Source: Psychrobacter sp. WY6 (lineage in GTDB: Bacteria; Pseudomonadota; Gammaproteobacteria; Pseudomonadales; Moraxellaceae). From it: DNA of 64,000 nucleotides. Each line of letters begins with the position of its first letter. Position 1 is the first letter of the stretch. This document shows, piece by piece, positions 1 to 9,697 of the stretch. The position numbers and the translations under genes are program-made. Under the pieces are notes generated by a model, which saw only the letters and a program-made list of their open reading frames with translations, was not told the origin of the DNA and did no database searches. The stretch spans positions 682,001-746,000 of the forward strand of contig NZ_CP049902.1 of assembly GCF_018448495.1 (NCBI RefSeq), given 5' to 3'.

Positions 1-763
1 GTGAGACGTATGACTTCATCATTTAACAACTGCACGCCAGCAGCACGCAACGCTTGGACAATCGGCTGCTCGTGCCCGTATAAATCATGATTACCTAAAG
101 TCGCATAGACCCCATACGGCAAGCTTTCGCATAACTCAGCCAAGCTTTCTGCCATTTTATATTTAGTAAATGCCTGTATATGTCATCCATGATGTCGCCC
201 GGCATCAGCAATATGTCTGCTTTATGCTGCACAATCAGACGATGCAGTCTATCTATTGCGCCAATCCCAAACAATCTCCCGATATGCAAATCGCTAGCGA
301 CCGCAATACGTAGCGGCTTAGCCAAAGGCTTATCAATATAAATAGATAACTCACGTACCACAGGCGCATAAGCGCTATATAGGGCATAAACAAACAATCC
401 GATAAACACTGCCAATGCCAATATGCGCAATCCAAAATCGACTGGCGCAGATGTAGCGAGTACATCACCGGTTAGCGATGTGACCAACCAATATCCACCA
501 TAAAATAGGCTGGTAACTAATGCTGTCAATAACATAAAATGCATGACCAACATCCAACCACTGATCCAGCGATAGCTATTGGCAAATGCTCTATTGACAC
601 TGAGTAGCAGCAAACCGTTGGTAATAATGAATATGATGACCCATACCGAAGTTTGCAAACCTGCTGTCTGCCAAGGCTGTAACCACCATTGCACGCTTAG
701 AGCTGCACCGACACTAAACAACTGCAATAGCGCAAAAATGGTGATAAAAAATGCGTAGCGCAT
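1..763 (-). CDS. Membrane-anchored metallophosphoesterase (YkuE-like), 3' end outside window, frameshifted
   Basis: The N-terminal ~145 residues hold about four hydrophobic segments. A calcineurin-type phosphoesterase domain follows, with the metal motifs ASDLHIG and MPGDIMDD. The reading frame breaks near position 175-185. In the next frame the expected third motif GNHDLYG is encoded at about 80-97, so the break is probably an indel. The C-terminal GHTHGG motif would lie beyond position 1. By family this is a membrane-anchored metal-dependent phosphoesterase, possibly acting on a lipid-linked phosphate; the substrate is unknown. The next gene upstream on the same strand is a paralogue with the same architecture. 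Family is fairly sure, function is not. Confidence 0.8.
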
Positions 764-825
764 GAAGAATCCTTGAGTATGATGGCGTCAATGCAGTATG
801 CTTTTAGCTAATTAGAAGAGCAAAT

Positions 826-860
826 AAAAGCCTCTACCATTTAGATATGGTAAAGGCTTT
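826..860 (-). terminator. Intrinsic terminator-like hairpin
   Basis: The arms AAAGCCTCTACCAT and ATGGTAAAGGCTTT flank a 6-nt loop, with a short T-rich tract after the hairpin on the minus strand. It sits between the two phosphoesterase genes, just past the stop of the upstream one, and probably ends its transcript. Confidence 0.6.
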
Positions 861-892
861 ATCATAGGGGTAACACTGTTTATTTAAATGGC

Positions 893-1958
893 TCATACAC
901 CAGACTGCAACGTAATTATCCAAATCTCAGAACGCGTTCCCAGTCTAAATGGTACGGGACCGATACCATAACCAGAGGTCACCAAAAAACTGCGTATCGA
1001 TTTTCTTGCTGCCATAGTTTAGCTGTGTCAACCAATTCATCAATAGCGTTAGTGGAAATATCTGCCCGCCATGGGTATGCCCAGATAAATGCAAATCGAC
1101 TGGCAGGGCGCTGACCTCATCCATCGCGCTAGGACGATGTTCCAAAAATAGCACCGGTTTTTCTGTGTCTACTTGTGTCAATAATTCCTCGGCTGACAGT
1201 CTAGTACGATATCATCTGAGCGCCCCACCAGCCACACTGAGTCATTTAATAGCACACTTTCATTATCAAGTGCTTTGATGCCCGCCTCTTCCACCGCCTG
1301 TGTGATCTGCTTGTCATAACCGAAATAATCGTGATTGCCTAAAGTCGCATAGACGCCAAGCGGTGCCTTTAGCTTGATAACTGCTCATGCATATTCGTAT
1401 TATCGTATGCAATGGTATTGTCATAATGTCACCAGCGATAACCACGACATCGGGATGTTGCGCATCGATGAGACTCACCATTTTTTTATCTGCCGATTGC
1501 CAAACCATCTCTAAATGCGTATCAGAAACGAGTGCTATTTTCATTGGCTTATCCAGAGGTTTGGCAGTCGTGACCGTCAATCGATGTACTTCAGGTGAGT
1601 AAGCATTGAATATAGCTAAACTAACAATGGCTATATAAATCATGACAAATAGAGCGCGCAAGAGTATTGGATGAGATTTCCGTCTAAAAAGCGGATAAAC
1701 GAGTAGCGCAACTACAGCAGTTATCAAACCCGCATAAAACATAAAACCTTGCAAAATACTAACGACCAGATAGACGTGAAAGCGCTCACCCCAAAACTCA
1801 GTTAGACCATAAATGAGAGCCACATTATTAATAATAAAGACAACAGCTATCAGTGCAGCTTTTGCAGCTGTCGTTTTTGGCTTTACAAACCAGCAGAGAA
1901 GCACGCTGGTCATAACAGCTAGCAACTGAGTGAAAACAATGAAGAACCACATAATCAA
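893..1958 (-). CDS. Second membrane-anchored metallophosphoesterase (YkuE-like), multiply frameshifted
   Basis: This is a paralogue of the gene at 1-763. Four N-terminal hydrophobic segments precede a calcineurin-like domain carrying VSDTHLE, IAGDIM, GNHDYFGY (about 1310-1340) and SGHTHGGQIFP (about 1040-1090). Frames break near 1385, near 1200 and near 985. Joining them gives one complete protein ending in GYGIGPVPFRLG and LQSGV, with the stop at 893-895. All five metal-ligand motifs survive, so the breaks look like sequence errors rather than decay, although a true pseudogene cannot be excluded. The tandem arrangement suggests a local duplication. Substrate is unknown. Confidence 0.75.
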
Positions 1959-2100
1959 GTCTGCTTAGATAAAGATAACGCTATCTTACGTGAAAAATTT
2001 GATGCTCTGGATATAGCGTCTTTTTTTCCACGAAAACTTCATATGCTTTGCCTCTAAAGTGCTGTTGCCACAAAACTAAATGGTTGCCACTAAACGTACT

Positions 2101-2562
2101 TTAACGTTTATCTGGTGCTATTTTACAGACGCCATTGTCACAAGCTTGCATCACCGCTTTGCCATAGAGCAACTTTGTCACCCAATTTGGGATTCTATAT
2201 CGATTGCGCGCGACATACGGATAAGCGAAGTCGCCAAGTTGCTTGACCACTGGCAAAAACAATAACGGTGACCATTTAACGCCGCCCGTCCTGTAGAGCA
2301 GTCGTACGGCATCCATATGCGTGTACCAATTGCCGTAGCTGTCTTGCATACACATATAAGTCATCGCATCCTTACGGCTAAATCCTGCGGCCGCCAACTC
2401 ATCAACCCCCTCGTCTACAGGAACTAAGTGTATCTTTTCCGGTTGACGTTTTTTCATATTATGCGCCTCGGTGCTGCATATCACGCACGCATCATCGTAG
2501 TACATGGTAATGGACAAATTCGCTTGCTCTCTATAACTGTTGATATGATTTTGGATAATCAT
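2101..2562 (-). CDS. DCC-family thiol-disulfide oxidoreductase-like protein (DUF393)
   Basis: The protein begins with a thioredoxin-like strand followed by YYDDACVIC, matching the DxxCxxC signature of the DCC/DUF393 family. These proteins are small and predicted to act in thiol-disulfide exchange; their partners are mostly unknown. I chose the start at 2562 because an AGGAG-type ribosome site precedes it, rather than the longer frame at 2598. The gene lies 42 bases downstream of a fatty-acid desaturase gene on the same strand and may be co-transcribed with it. Length is about 153 residues, normal for the family. Confidence 0.75.
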   Translation of the reverse strand: MIIQNHINSYREQANLSITMYYDDACVICSTEAHNMKKRQPEKIHLVPVDEGVDELAAAGFSRKDAMTYMCMQDSYGNWYTHMDAVRLLYRTGGVKWSPLLFLPVVKQLGDFAYPYVARNRYRIPNWVTKLLYGKAVMQACDNGVCKIAPDKR

Positions 2563-2603
2563 CTTACGACTCCTGTATGAGTGATATCTCAGTATCAAGA
2601 CTA

Positions 2604-3451
2604 TTAGATTTTTCGTTCATGCTCACTATGTTCAATCATGTGTACTACTGGATACTTATTGACTGGCGCTAAAAAAGGAATGACGGACTGCTGTGTCCAC
2701 TGCGGAGCGGTAGCATCTAAGCGCTTGGCCAGTACCGGTAAATGATTGGTTGGCACCGCTGGGAATAAGTGATGCTCGATGTGATAGAGTAAGTTAAAAG
2801 TCAGTAAATTAATCAATGGATGACGCTCACTGCGCGCATATACCACGTCATCACAACCATGATGGACGCTCCATACTGCAAAGAATCCTACCATCGTATT
2901 GGCCAATATCATCACCAATACGTGATATATCAAAACTGGATGCGTCGTGATAAAAGCAGCGACAATCACTGCGAAAATAAGCAACAGATCAAAGCCAACG
3001 AGTATACGATTGCTACGACTACCATGCGTCAAACCAAACCACTGAATCATAATCGAAAATAGCCCACCGCCTAATATCGCCTGATACCAAGGCAGGCGAG
3101 CCCAATTACCTTCGACATCGCTGTCTCCAAGTGGATCTCTATGATGATTGAGATGTGTGTGCCGAATAGCATGCGTGCTACAGAGCATGGTGATACTGAG
3201 AAAAAACAGCATGGTTTCAGTAGCAAGCTTACCTACTCCCAACGTTCGATGATAACAATCATGGGCTTGTCTCAGTGCGGCAGTAAAAAGAAAAAAGTCG
3301 CCACAAGCGCAAGTAACCACCAGCCTTGCCAAGCGCTCCACCATGACAATAATAAAAAAGGTAAAGATAAGAAAATATTATAAACAGTCTCGCCAAGACT
3401 AAGCTGTCGCAAATCTTGCCATTCAATATTGGCTAACGAAGGATGACGCAT
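2604..3451 (-). CDS. Fatty-acid desaturase (family 1), one frameshift
   Basis: This is an integral-membrane di-iron desaturase that introduces double bonds into membrane lipid acyl chains. The three histidine boxes are present in order: HDCYH, HLNHH and HIEHH (the last followed by LFPAVPTNH). Hydrophobic pairs lie between the boxes. The frame breaks in a T-run near 3275. Adding one T joins an N-terminus starting at 3451 (MRHPSLANIEWQDLRQL) to the rest. A 20-bp inverted-repeat operator lies 80 bases upstream (3531-3550). It is identical to the one in front of the GbsR-type regulator gene at 6779-7295 and resembles one before the second desaturase. Cold-linked membrane-fluidity control is an inference. 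Confidence 0.85.
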
Positions 3452-3530
3452 GATGTTCTCCTTACTTGGTGATAAGCTAGCTGTCTGCTGGCGCGACCAC
3501 TTAATTTAATCGGCTGTTTTAATTTACTTT

Positions 3531-3550
3531 ATTTCTGTCAATAGTGAAAT
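3531..3550 (-). promoter_or_regulatory. Putative GbsR-type regulator operator, copy A (desaturase 1)
   Basis: The sequence ATTTCTGTCAATAGTGAAAT is an imperfect inverted repeat, identical to copy C at 7360-7379 and close to the perfect palindrome of copy B at 6724-6743. A TTGACA (-35-like) sequence on the minus strand lies inside it. No convincing -10 is seen here. Confidence 0.65.
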
Positions 3551-3563
3551 TATTAGATAAATT

Positions 3564-4031
3564 TTATTTATGTTTAGGTAGTGCTATTAAAACTGTAATC
3601 ACAGCGCTGGCTCCACCTATCAAGCTAAGAACCAATCCAAATATTATTTTCTCTAAAAAAACATCTGTTGCTATAATCCAAACTGAAAATATAAAAGTAC
3701 TAAAGAATCCAATGAAGAATAACGGTACTATTTTTAGTATGGAGTCAAAGACTATCTTCAACTTACATATAGTTAATCCAGCTACTAACGTAGGGAGCAA
3801 ACCAAAAAAGAATCCGCCTACAATAGAAGCTAATAGCATTTTGAAAATATCTGTTAACTCTTGCCTAAAAATATTACTGTCAATTGCAAGCATCACAATC
3901 ATATATAAGCAGACAATCAGACCACCTATCGCACCTCCCAACAATCCATAAGTTCCTATTACCTTAGCTTTAGGATAGCTGGATGCTGTGGCTGTGGCTG
4001 TGGCTGTAGCGCTAATCTCAATATCACTCAT
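3564..4031 (-). CDS. Hypothetical small membrane protein with Ala-Thr repeat
   Basis: About 155 residues with four predicted membrane segments (roughly residues 27-50, 62-85, 95-120 and 130-150). I recognise no family. The N-terminus carries an alternating Ala-Thr tract encoded by a 6-bp GCTGTG-type repeat (about 3985-4012), which could vary in length. A start two codons upstream (4037) is equally possible. The gene stands alone between a desaturase and an epimerase. Function unknown. Confidence 0.6.
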   Translation of the reverse strand: MSDIEISATATATATASSYPKAKVIGTYGLLGGAIGGLIVCLYMIVMLAIDSNIFRQELTDIFKMLLASIVGGFFFGLLPTLVAGLTICKLKIVFDSILKIVPLFFIGFFSTFIFSVWIIATDVFLEKIIFGLVLSLIGGASAVITVLIALPKHK

Positions 4032-4046
4032 ACACATCTCTATTTA

Positions 4047-4062
4047 GGTTTCACATGAAACA
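4047..4062. promoter_or_regulatory. parS-like site (two mismatches)
   Basis: GGTTTCACATGAAACA differs at two positions from the ParB-binding consensus TGTTTCACGTGAAACA. It is intergenic, between the membrane-protein gene and the epimerase gene, and is the most origin-distal site of the cluster seen in this window. Confidence 0.5.
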
Positions 4063-4075
4063 ATCGCTTAATGAT

Positions 4076-5041
4076 TTACGAACTCTGCTCTTCTAAAGCT
4101 TGCTTCAGTGTTGGCTGTTTAAAATCATAACCTGCGTCCTGTAATGCTTGCGGCAATACCTTTTGTCCATCTATTAATAGAGTCGACATCTCACCAAATA
4201 TCAGCTTAAGCAGAAAATTGGGTAAAGTAAAAAAGGTGGGCCGGTGTAGCCATGCTCCAAGCGTTTTGGTAAAAGTATGATTGGTCACTGGATTAGGCGC
4301 AGTGAGGTTATACACCAGCACTGGCGTATCATTGATAGTTTCTAACGAGTGATCATCGGTAGTCTGAGTGTCCGCATAATTAGCAAGATACTTTTCAATG
4401 ATGAATATCACTGCCCCAACCCAGTCGTCACGGCTGATCCAGCTCATGATTTGTTTGCCATCACCCAACTGTCCGCCGACACCCATTTTAAATGGGGTTA
4501 ATAACTTACCGAGCATGCCGCCTTCAGGATGGATAACCACACCCGTACGCACGATAGCCACAGGCACGCCATGTTCAGTGGCTTTGAGCGCTAACTGCTC
4601 CCATTCATGACATAATTGATGGGCAAAATCAGTTTCAAAACCACTGCTTTCGGTAAGAGGTTTATCGCCTTGTGCGCCATACCAGCCAATCGCAGAGCCG
4701 CTGACCATTAGCTTGGGCTTAATATTGGTGCGCTTAATAAATGCCAATAAGGATTCGGTAGGCTTGATACGGCTGGCGAGCAACTGCTCTTTGCGCGCAT
4801 CGCTCCAGCGCGAGTCAGCAATGCCTGCGCCTGCTAGATTTAAGATAACATCAAAGCTTTTATCCGAACTCGCTAGCTCATCGTAGGTCATCATGCTGAT
4901 CGCGTCAGGATGCGTTTGGCTGCTATCGCGTGTTAGCCATGTAATGTGTAAGTCCTTATCCTGCGTACGATAGCGTTTGATCAGCTCGTCACTAAAAGCA
5001 CTGCCTAAAAAGCCTGAGCCACCACTGATTAAAATATTCAT
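4076..5041 (-). CDS. TIGR01777-family NAD(P)-binding epimerase
   Basis: This 321-residue protein of the extended short-chain dehydrogenase type (YfcH/SulA-like) starts with the Rossmann motif SGGSGFLG. It continues with LNLAGAGIADSRW, SGSAIGWYG and VRTGVVIHPEGGMLGKLLTPFKMGVGGQLGDG, all typical of TIGR01777. The C-terminal part matches the usual DUF1731 tail (FGEMSTLLIDGQKVLPQAL). The substrate of this family is not established. A GGGAGTAGGAC ribosome site precedes the ATG. Length is normal and the frame is intact. Confidence 0.88.
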   Translation of the reverse strand: MNILISGGSGFLGSAFSDELIKRYRTQDKDLHITWLTRDSSQTHPDAISMMTYDELASSDKSFDVILNLAGAGIADSRWSDARKEQLLASRIKPTESLLAFIKRTNIKPKLMVSGSAIGWYGAQGDKPLTESSGFETDFAHQLCHEWEQLALKATEHGVPVAIVRTGVVIHPEGGMLGKLLTPFKMGVGGQLGDGKQIMSWISRDDWVGAVIFIIEKYLANYADTQTTDDHSLETINDTPVLVYNLTAPNPVTNHTFTKTLGAWLHRPTFFTLPNFLLKLIFGEMSTLLIDGQKVLPQALQDAGYDFKQPTLKQALEEQSS

Positions 5042-5064
5042 GTCCTACTCCCTATATTTTTCGC

Positions 5065-5565
5065 TTATCGTTTAGTAAAACTTAATCCGTTATAGCCATC
5101 GTCTACTTTTTTAGTACTAAGATCAAAATGACTTTTACGTACTTTTGGTAAAGCAATGCGGCTGGCAATCGCTGAATTGATTGCGCCAAACAATCCTATA
5201 CCAATCATAAAGGCCAGTAGCACGCCAACCTCCATCCATGAGTTGATGCCTAAATATAGGATGATTGCACCCATATAACCTGCTGACGTTATAAACCCCA
5301 CTAAAAATGTCGTGCGTAGACTCTTGTGATCACCGCGCCATATCTTCTTATAAGCGACGATAACACCCGTTAATAAAGCAGGAATAAAACCAAGCAGACC
5401 AACATAGAGTAATGGCTGGTAACCAATTTGGGCAAAATCCGCATTCCTAAAAATGAACAATAAAGCCAGCTCTGCAATCACTCCACCAACTAAGCTACCA
5501 AACCCTGCAAACAAAATAATCACTTGTAGATAAGGATACGCACCTAACTCATTATTCGTTTTCAT
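5065..5565 (-). CDS. Hypothetical four-helix membrane protein
   Basis: About 166 residues with four hydrophobic segments (near residues 16-42, 52-75, 92-115 and 120-145 from MKTNNELG) and a charged C-terminal tail. I recognise no family. The frame opens earlier at 5589, but the start at 5565 is the better fit to a typical N-terminus; this is uncertain. It ends 23 bases upstream of the epimerase start on the same strand, so the two may form an operon. Confidence 0.6.
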   Translation of the reverse strand: MKTNNELGAYPYLQVIILFAGFGSLVGGVIAELALLFIFRNADFAQIGYQPLLYVGLLGFIPALLTGVIVAYKKIWRGDHKSLRTTFLVGFITSAGYMGAIILYLGINSWMEVGVLLAFMIGIGLFGAINSAIASRIALPKVRKSHFDLSTKKVDDGYNGLSFTKR

Positions 5566-5682
5566 TCTATTTATCCCATTAACATTCATCGTTAATTCAG
5601 TATAAATACGGCGTTGCCAAAGCCAATGAAATTCCTGTGGATAATTGGTGGATAAGTATCTTGATTTTATTTAGCCTACTGA

Positions 5683-6627
5683 TTAAGCAAAACGCTTACG
5701 AATAGGACAGTCACTATCATTACTATTTTGAGATTTATTCTTTAATTTGTTCCAACGATAATTAATAAAATCTATGACGTTAACCATACTTGGCAATACA
5801 TGTGCTTTGGTCAGATGTGCGCTGTTGCATCTAAACGCTTGGCAAGCTCAGGTAAATGATTGGATGGCACAGCAGGAAAGAGATGATGCTCTACGTGATA
5901 AAGCAAATTAAAGGTCAGCAAGTTGACCAAAGGATTGCGCTCGGTGCGAGCGATTGTCTCATCACAATCATGGTGTACGCCCCACCCGCAATGATGCCGA
6001 CACTGGCATTCGCCAACATCATGGTCAATATGTGGTACATCAATACTTGCGCTAATATCGTAAGAGTAGGAATAGTAAATACGGTCAGTACGAAGGTAAC
6101 CAAGACGACTAAAGCAATCAAGCCAAATTCTAGCCAAGCCAAGCTTTTATTGCGACGGCTACTTAGGCGCAATCCTTGACGATAAATATCGAGTCGATAA
6201 GTTATTCCGCCGAGCAGCGCTTGCCACCATGAGTCTTTTGCTAGACTGCCTTCAATATCACTATCGCCCAATGGGTCACGATGATGCGCCATGTGCGTGG
6301 CTCGAATGCTGTGCAAACTGGTCATTAATAGTACGCTGAGCAATAATAATATGGCGGTGGTTGTACGTTTTCCTGTACCCAAACTATGATGATAGCCATC
6401 GTGCGCTTGGCGAAATGCGGCAGCAAAAAACAATAAGAAGCCCCGCACGCCAATACATACCATGATTGACTAGTAAACCACCAAGACAACAACAAAAATG
6501 GATAAGGCAAAATAACGTTGTAAGCGATTTGACCGCGCGTTAACTGGCGCAAATCCTGCCACTCGACTGCAGCAACAGCCTTTTTAATGGCTGGCTCTTT
6601 ATTAGCGTGTGTCTGATTGACTGTCAT
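5683..6627 (-). CDS. Second fatty-acid desaturase, several frameshifts
   Basis: This is a paralogue of the desaturase at 2604-3451, with histidine boxes HDGYH, HMAHH and HVEHH. Frames break in a T-run near 6435, in a G-rich stretch near 5990, and near 5812. Joined, the protein runs from MTVNQTHANKEP at 6627 to a tail ending RKRFA with the stop at 5683-5685, about 315 residues. Several broken ORFs here are therefore one gene. The first break is at the homologous T-run in both desaturases. Upstream is operator B with a well-formed promoter. The GbsR-type regulator gene lies directly upstream on the same strand. Confidence 0.82.
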
Positions 6628-6705
6628 TTTACACATCCATTTGTTATTACTATTTTTTGTTACTGCTATTTTATAGAAACTTATCTCACTTAAACTTAAC
6701 TGGCT

Positions 6706-6743
6706 TTTATATTTATTACATATATTTCTGTCAAAACAGAAAT
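6706..6743 (-). promoter_or_regulatory. Promoter plus operator copy B of desaturase 2
   Basis: Positions 6724-6743 read ATTTCTGTCAAAACAGAAAT, a perfect inverted repeat with 8-nt arms and a 4-nt centre. On the minus strand it contains TTGACA (6729-6734), followed after 17 nt by TATAAA (6706-6711), a good sigma-70 promoter. A protein bound to the repeat would cover the -35 element, which argues for repression. Confidence 0.72.
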
Positions 6744-6778
6744 TGTATTGCAAATTTTTATTTTAAATTACACAGCTA

Positions 6779-7295
6779 TTAACGTAAAACCTTTTTAATA
6801 CTAGCGCCTAGTTTTAGGACTTTTTTGAGGATGCTTGTGGGCAGTTTAAGCATCTCAGATGACCATGTGGTTAGGGTACTAACGAATTCTTGGGTATCAC
6901 GAAACGTGACTTTACCTCATTATTTTCATGTTCAAATTCAGGACTGTCATCCATGAGTTCTAAAAACTGTACAGTTGGCTCAAGCTCACGCTTTTGTCGT
7001 TCAACCACAATGATGCGTGCCAGCTCCCAAACGTCAGTATGGTCGTGAAGTGATCGCGACGATCACCCAATATCGAGACCTTTTGTACTAAGCCCCAATG
7101 CTGCAACTCTTTAATACTGTTTGAGACGTTAGAGCGAGCAACACCAAGTGTTTCGGTAATTTCTTCAGCATTTAGTGGCTTACCAATTATGAATAACAAC
7201 GCATGAATCTGTGACATGGTGCGATTGACGCCCCACTGCGAGCCCATTTCACCCCAATGTAAGATAAATTTTTCGGTCACAGGATTTAGTTTCAT
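6779..7295 (-). CDS. GbsR/MarR-family transcriptional regulator, two frameshifts
   Basis: The N-terminus MKLNPVTEKFILHWGEMGSQ and the helix-turn-helix region (EEITETLGVARSNVSNSIKELQ, wing ILGDRRDHF) match GbsR-type MarR regulators. The frame breaks near 7035 and again near 6920. Joined, the C-terminal dimerisation part reads DVWELARIIVVERQKRELEP and later LPTSILKKVLKLGASIKKVL, typical of the family, with the stop at 6779-6781. About 171 residues. A copy of the 20-bp operator also found before desaturase 1 lies 65 bases upstream of its own start, suggesting autoregulation. The inferred role is control of membrane-lipid desaturation; its signal is unknown. Confidence 0.8.
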
Positions 7296-7359
7296 GATTA
7301 ATATGTACTCTACTTTATAAGTTTTGATTATTTTATCTACTATCTTGCGCTATTCTTTT

Positions 7360-7379
7360 ATTTCTGTCAATAGTGAAAT
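7360..7379 (-). promoter_or_regulatory. Putative operator copy C, upstream of the GbsR-type regulator
   Basis: The sequence is identical over 20 bases to copy A (3531-3550), and similarity continues beyond it (both are followed by ..TAGATAA). On the minus strand TTGACA lies inside it. The position 65 bases before the regulator gene fits autoregulation. Confidence 0.68.
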
Positions 7380-7417
7380 CAATAGATAACACTCATCGCT
7401 TGGTTGACTGTCATGCG

Positions 7418-8047
7418 CTAACGAATCACTAAACCCGTGGTTGCGTCACGAATTTGGCTCGGTAAAGTATAGCCTAGAGTGTTAGCCTGCAAGTAGCTGA
7501 TTTGCTCGCCGAAATATCCATAAGCATCAGTGAAAGTCATAGCAGGCGGTTGTCCTGATGGATTACAGCTTGTGGAAACCAATAGCCCAAATGGGTTTTG
7601 AACGTCGACCAGTTGTTGGCACAATTGACGAATCATAGGATGCGCAATAACTCTAACCGCCACTGTTTGATGCTGCCCTTTGATCCAAGGAGGGATAGTC
7701 GTTTCAAGTGTCTGAGGGATAGGCAGTAGCCATGTATGGGCTTGCTTACCTTGTAGCTCTATACTGTCAGTATCTGCCTGCCAACTCTTGATGATTTGTT
7801 GGCGCAGACCTTCTTCTAAAGGCTCTAGTAACGGCTTTAAACGCTCAGCGCTGTCAGTAATGACGATCATGCCTTTGGCTTGTGGACGCTGTTTAATGGA
7901 TAAAATACATTGAACGGCTGCTTCGTCATAAGCGTCACAACCAATACCCCAAACGCTTTCGGTGGGATAAGCAAGTAGCTGTCCTTCTTTAAGCCATTTG
8001 GCAGCTTGAATGACAGAGTCAGTAGTAAAAGATGTGTATTTTTCCAT
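7418..8047 (-). CDS. tsaC: Threonylcarbamoyl-AMP synthase (TsaC/YrdC/Sua5)
   Basis: TsaC makes threonylcarbamoyl-AMP from threonine, bicarbonate and ATP, the first step of the t6A37 modification of tRNAs reading ANN codons. The 209-residue protein has the YrdC motifs: LAYPTESVWGIGCDA near residue 21, SIKQRPQAKGMIVI near 50, and STSCNPSGQP near 155. The frame is intact. It follows dprA and the LysM gene on the same strand, the order common in gamma-proteobacteria, but a small inverted-repeat element separates it from dprA. Confidence 0.92.
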   Translation of the reverse strand: MEKYTSFTTDSVIQAAKWLKEGQLLAYPTESVWGIGCDAYDEAAVQCILSIKQRPQAKGMIVITDSAERLKPLLEPLEEGLRQQIIKSWQADTDSIELQGKQAHTWLLPIPQTLETTIPPWIKGQHQTVAVRVIAHPMIRQLCQQLVDVQNPFGLLVSTSCNPSGQPPAMTFTDAYGYFGEQISYLQANTLGYTLPSQIRDATTGLVIR

Positions 8048-8149
8048 GGCTTGAAGGCTTCAAAAAGGTAGAAATTTAAGCACTCATCATAACATAAGAC
8101 TAAGAAAAATTAGGGCAGCGAAGTTTAAAGCGACCTTATTAGCAGCTAC

Positions 8150-8325
8150 CTAGGGCGTGTCATCAATTAGCACATTAGTACGTTTAGTGGTCTTAAAATG
8201 GCTAAATTTTGCTAAACATCGTCAGCAATTTTGTCAATATGTTCATATTAACGGCAATTACTTCCTTGTTTATCTACAATTTTTCTCATTTTAAGCCTCA
8301 CAATCTAATTGATGACACGCCCTAG
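8150..8325. mobile_element. MITE-like element with perfect terminal inverted repeats
   Basis: A 176-bp non-coding segment is bounded by perfect 21-bp inverted repeats (8150-8170 and 8305-8325). The left arm begins CTAGGGCGTGTCATCAATTA. Both ends carry CTAG, which would fit a YTAR-type 4-bp target duplication as made by IS5-family transposases. There is no ORF inside. It lies between dprA and tsaC. The family assignment is an inference from the ends only. Confidence 0.75.
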
Positions 8326-8391
8326 ATTGTACTGTAGTCAATCACTTGGCAGTAGATAAGTGAAAAGCCTAAAGCGATAGAAAGTACGATT

Positions 8392-9629
8392 TTAGACGCG
8401 CAAATACCTTCCGCCTTGCACACTAATGACGCCTAATAATTCAAGCTCCATTAACTGTCCAATCAGCTGCGGTGTGGCAAGTTTGGTAGCGATAATCAGC
8501 GCATCTAAATCCTGCCCGTGCCAATCAAGCTGCTCATACACAAGCATCAAATGCTCTGGTACGACGATAGCGCTGGGAGAAGGTTTAATATTGGATGATG
8601 CTAGCTTGCCAGTATCTGCAGTAGAACTACTAACGTTTTCTGAAGGGTTTTCTTTCTGACTACGATTCAATGTAGATAAGACATTTGATTGAAATGAATG
8701 ACTGTTATATGGCAACTGACTATTGATATCCTCTAGCACTTGCTGCGGATGATAAATTAAGGTCGCGCCTTCACGTATCAAATGATGACAACCTTCTGCA
8801 TTGCTATTCTCAATATGACTTGGAATGGCAAAAACTTGCTTACCCTGTTCCGAGGTTAAACGCGCGGTAATCAGCGAACCACTCTGAATGGTTGCCTCCG
8901 TCACAATCGTTGCTAAGCTCAATCCAGCGACCAAACGATTACGCCGTGGAAACGTATGCTTATGTGGCATTGTATGCGGCAACAATTCACTAAAATACAG
9001 CCGCCTTGTTCAATTATCTGGGCAAACAATTTATGATGATTGGGATAATTGACCTCAATACCTGTACCCATGACTCCAATTGTTCGACCTTGATATTCAG
9101 CATTCGCCTGTGCTAACGCGCCTAGATGTGCTCGCTTATCGACACCCATGGCAAGACCGCTGGTAATGATATAACCAGCTTGCGCCAAATATTGCGCGAT
9201 ATCAAAGGTAATTTTTTGGGCATGGGCGGTGGGTTTTCGGCTGCCAACAATAGCGACTTGTGCCTGGTGCAAGCGAGCTTTATTGCCTCGGTAAAATAAT
9301 ACAGGCGGTGGGTCATAGATTTGCGAGAGCTGTACGGGATAATCAGGCTGGTCAGAAAATAGCAGACCGTAGCGTCCTTCGATGAGCGCTTGCTGAATTT
9401 TATCAATACTGGCTTGCGTTTGCTCTGACTGTTCATGACGGGCAAGATGGGTATGATGAATACCCAATTGCCGCCACGCATCTACTTTGGCGTACCAAGC
9501 AAGCTCTGCCGTGCCAAAAGAAGTAATGAGCTTATGATAAGCAGATAATGATGCATTCACCTCAGTCCACAGCGCCAGTACTGCGCGTTGCTCATCTGAT
9601 AAAGAAGAAGTAACTGCCATCATAATCAT
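8392..9629 (-). CDS. dprA: DNA-processing protein DprA (Smf), one frameshift
   Basis: DprA loads RecA onto incoming single-stranded DNA during natural transformation. The Rossmann-like core shows VGSRKPT, SGLAMGVDKRAHLGAL and GTGIEVNYPNHHKLF. After a frame break near 8985-9000 it continues with FPRRNRLVAGLS, SGSLITA and FAIPSHIENSNAEGCH. A winged-helix-like C-terminal region follows a Ser-rich linker. Joined length is about 412 residues, normal for the longer form. The start at 9629 is uncertain, since further ATGs follow within a few codons. Upstream on the same strand is the LysM gene. Confidence 0.88.
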
Positions 9630-9697
9630 CTAGCTCGTATAGTAAGCTAGTGTGTCCCGTCCAAAAATAAGCATGTTCTCACTTATAGTGTACTCAT

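Noticed and set aside
3270..6440. Programmed frameshifting in the desaturases, because both break at the homologous T-run
   Set aside because: The same window shows homopolymer gaps in dnaA, rnpA, recF and others; undercalling of T-runs is simpler.
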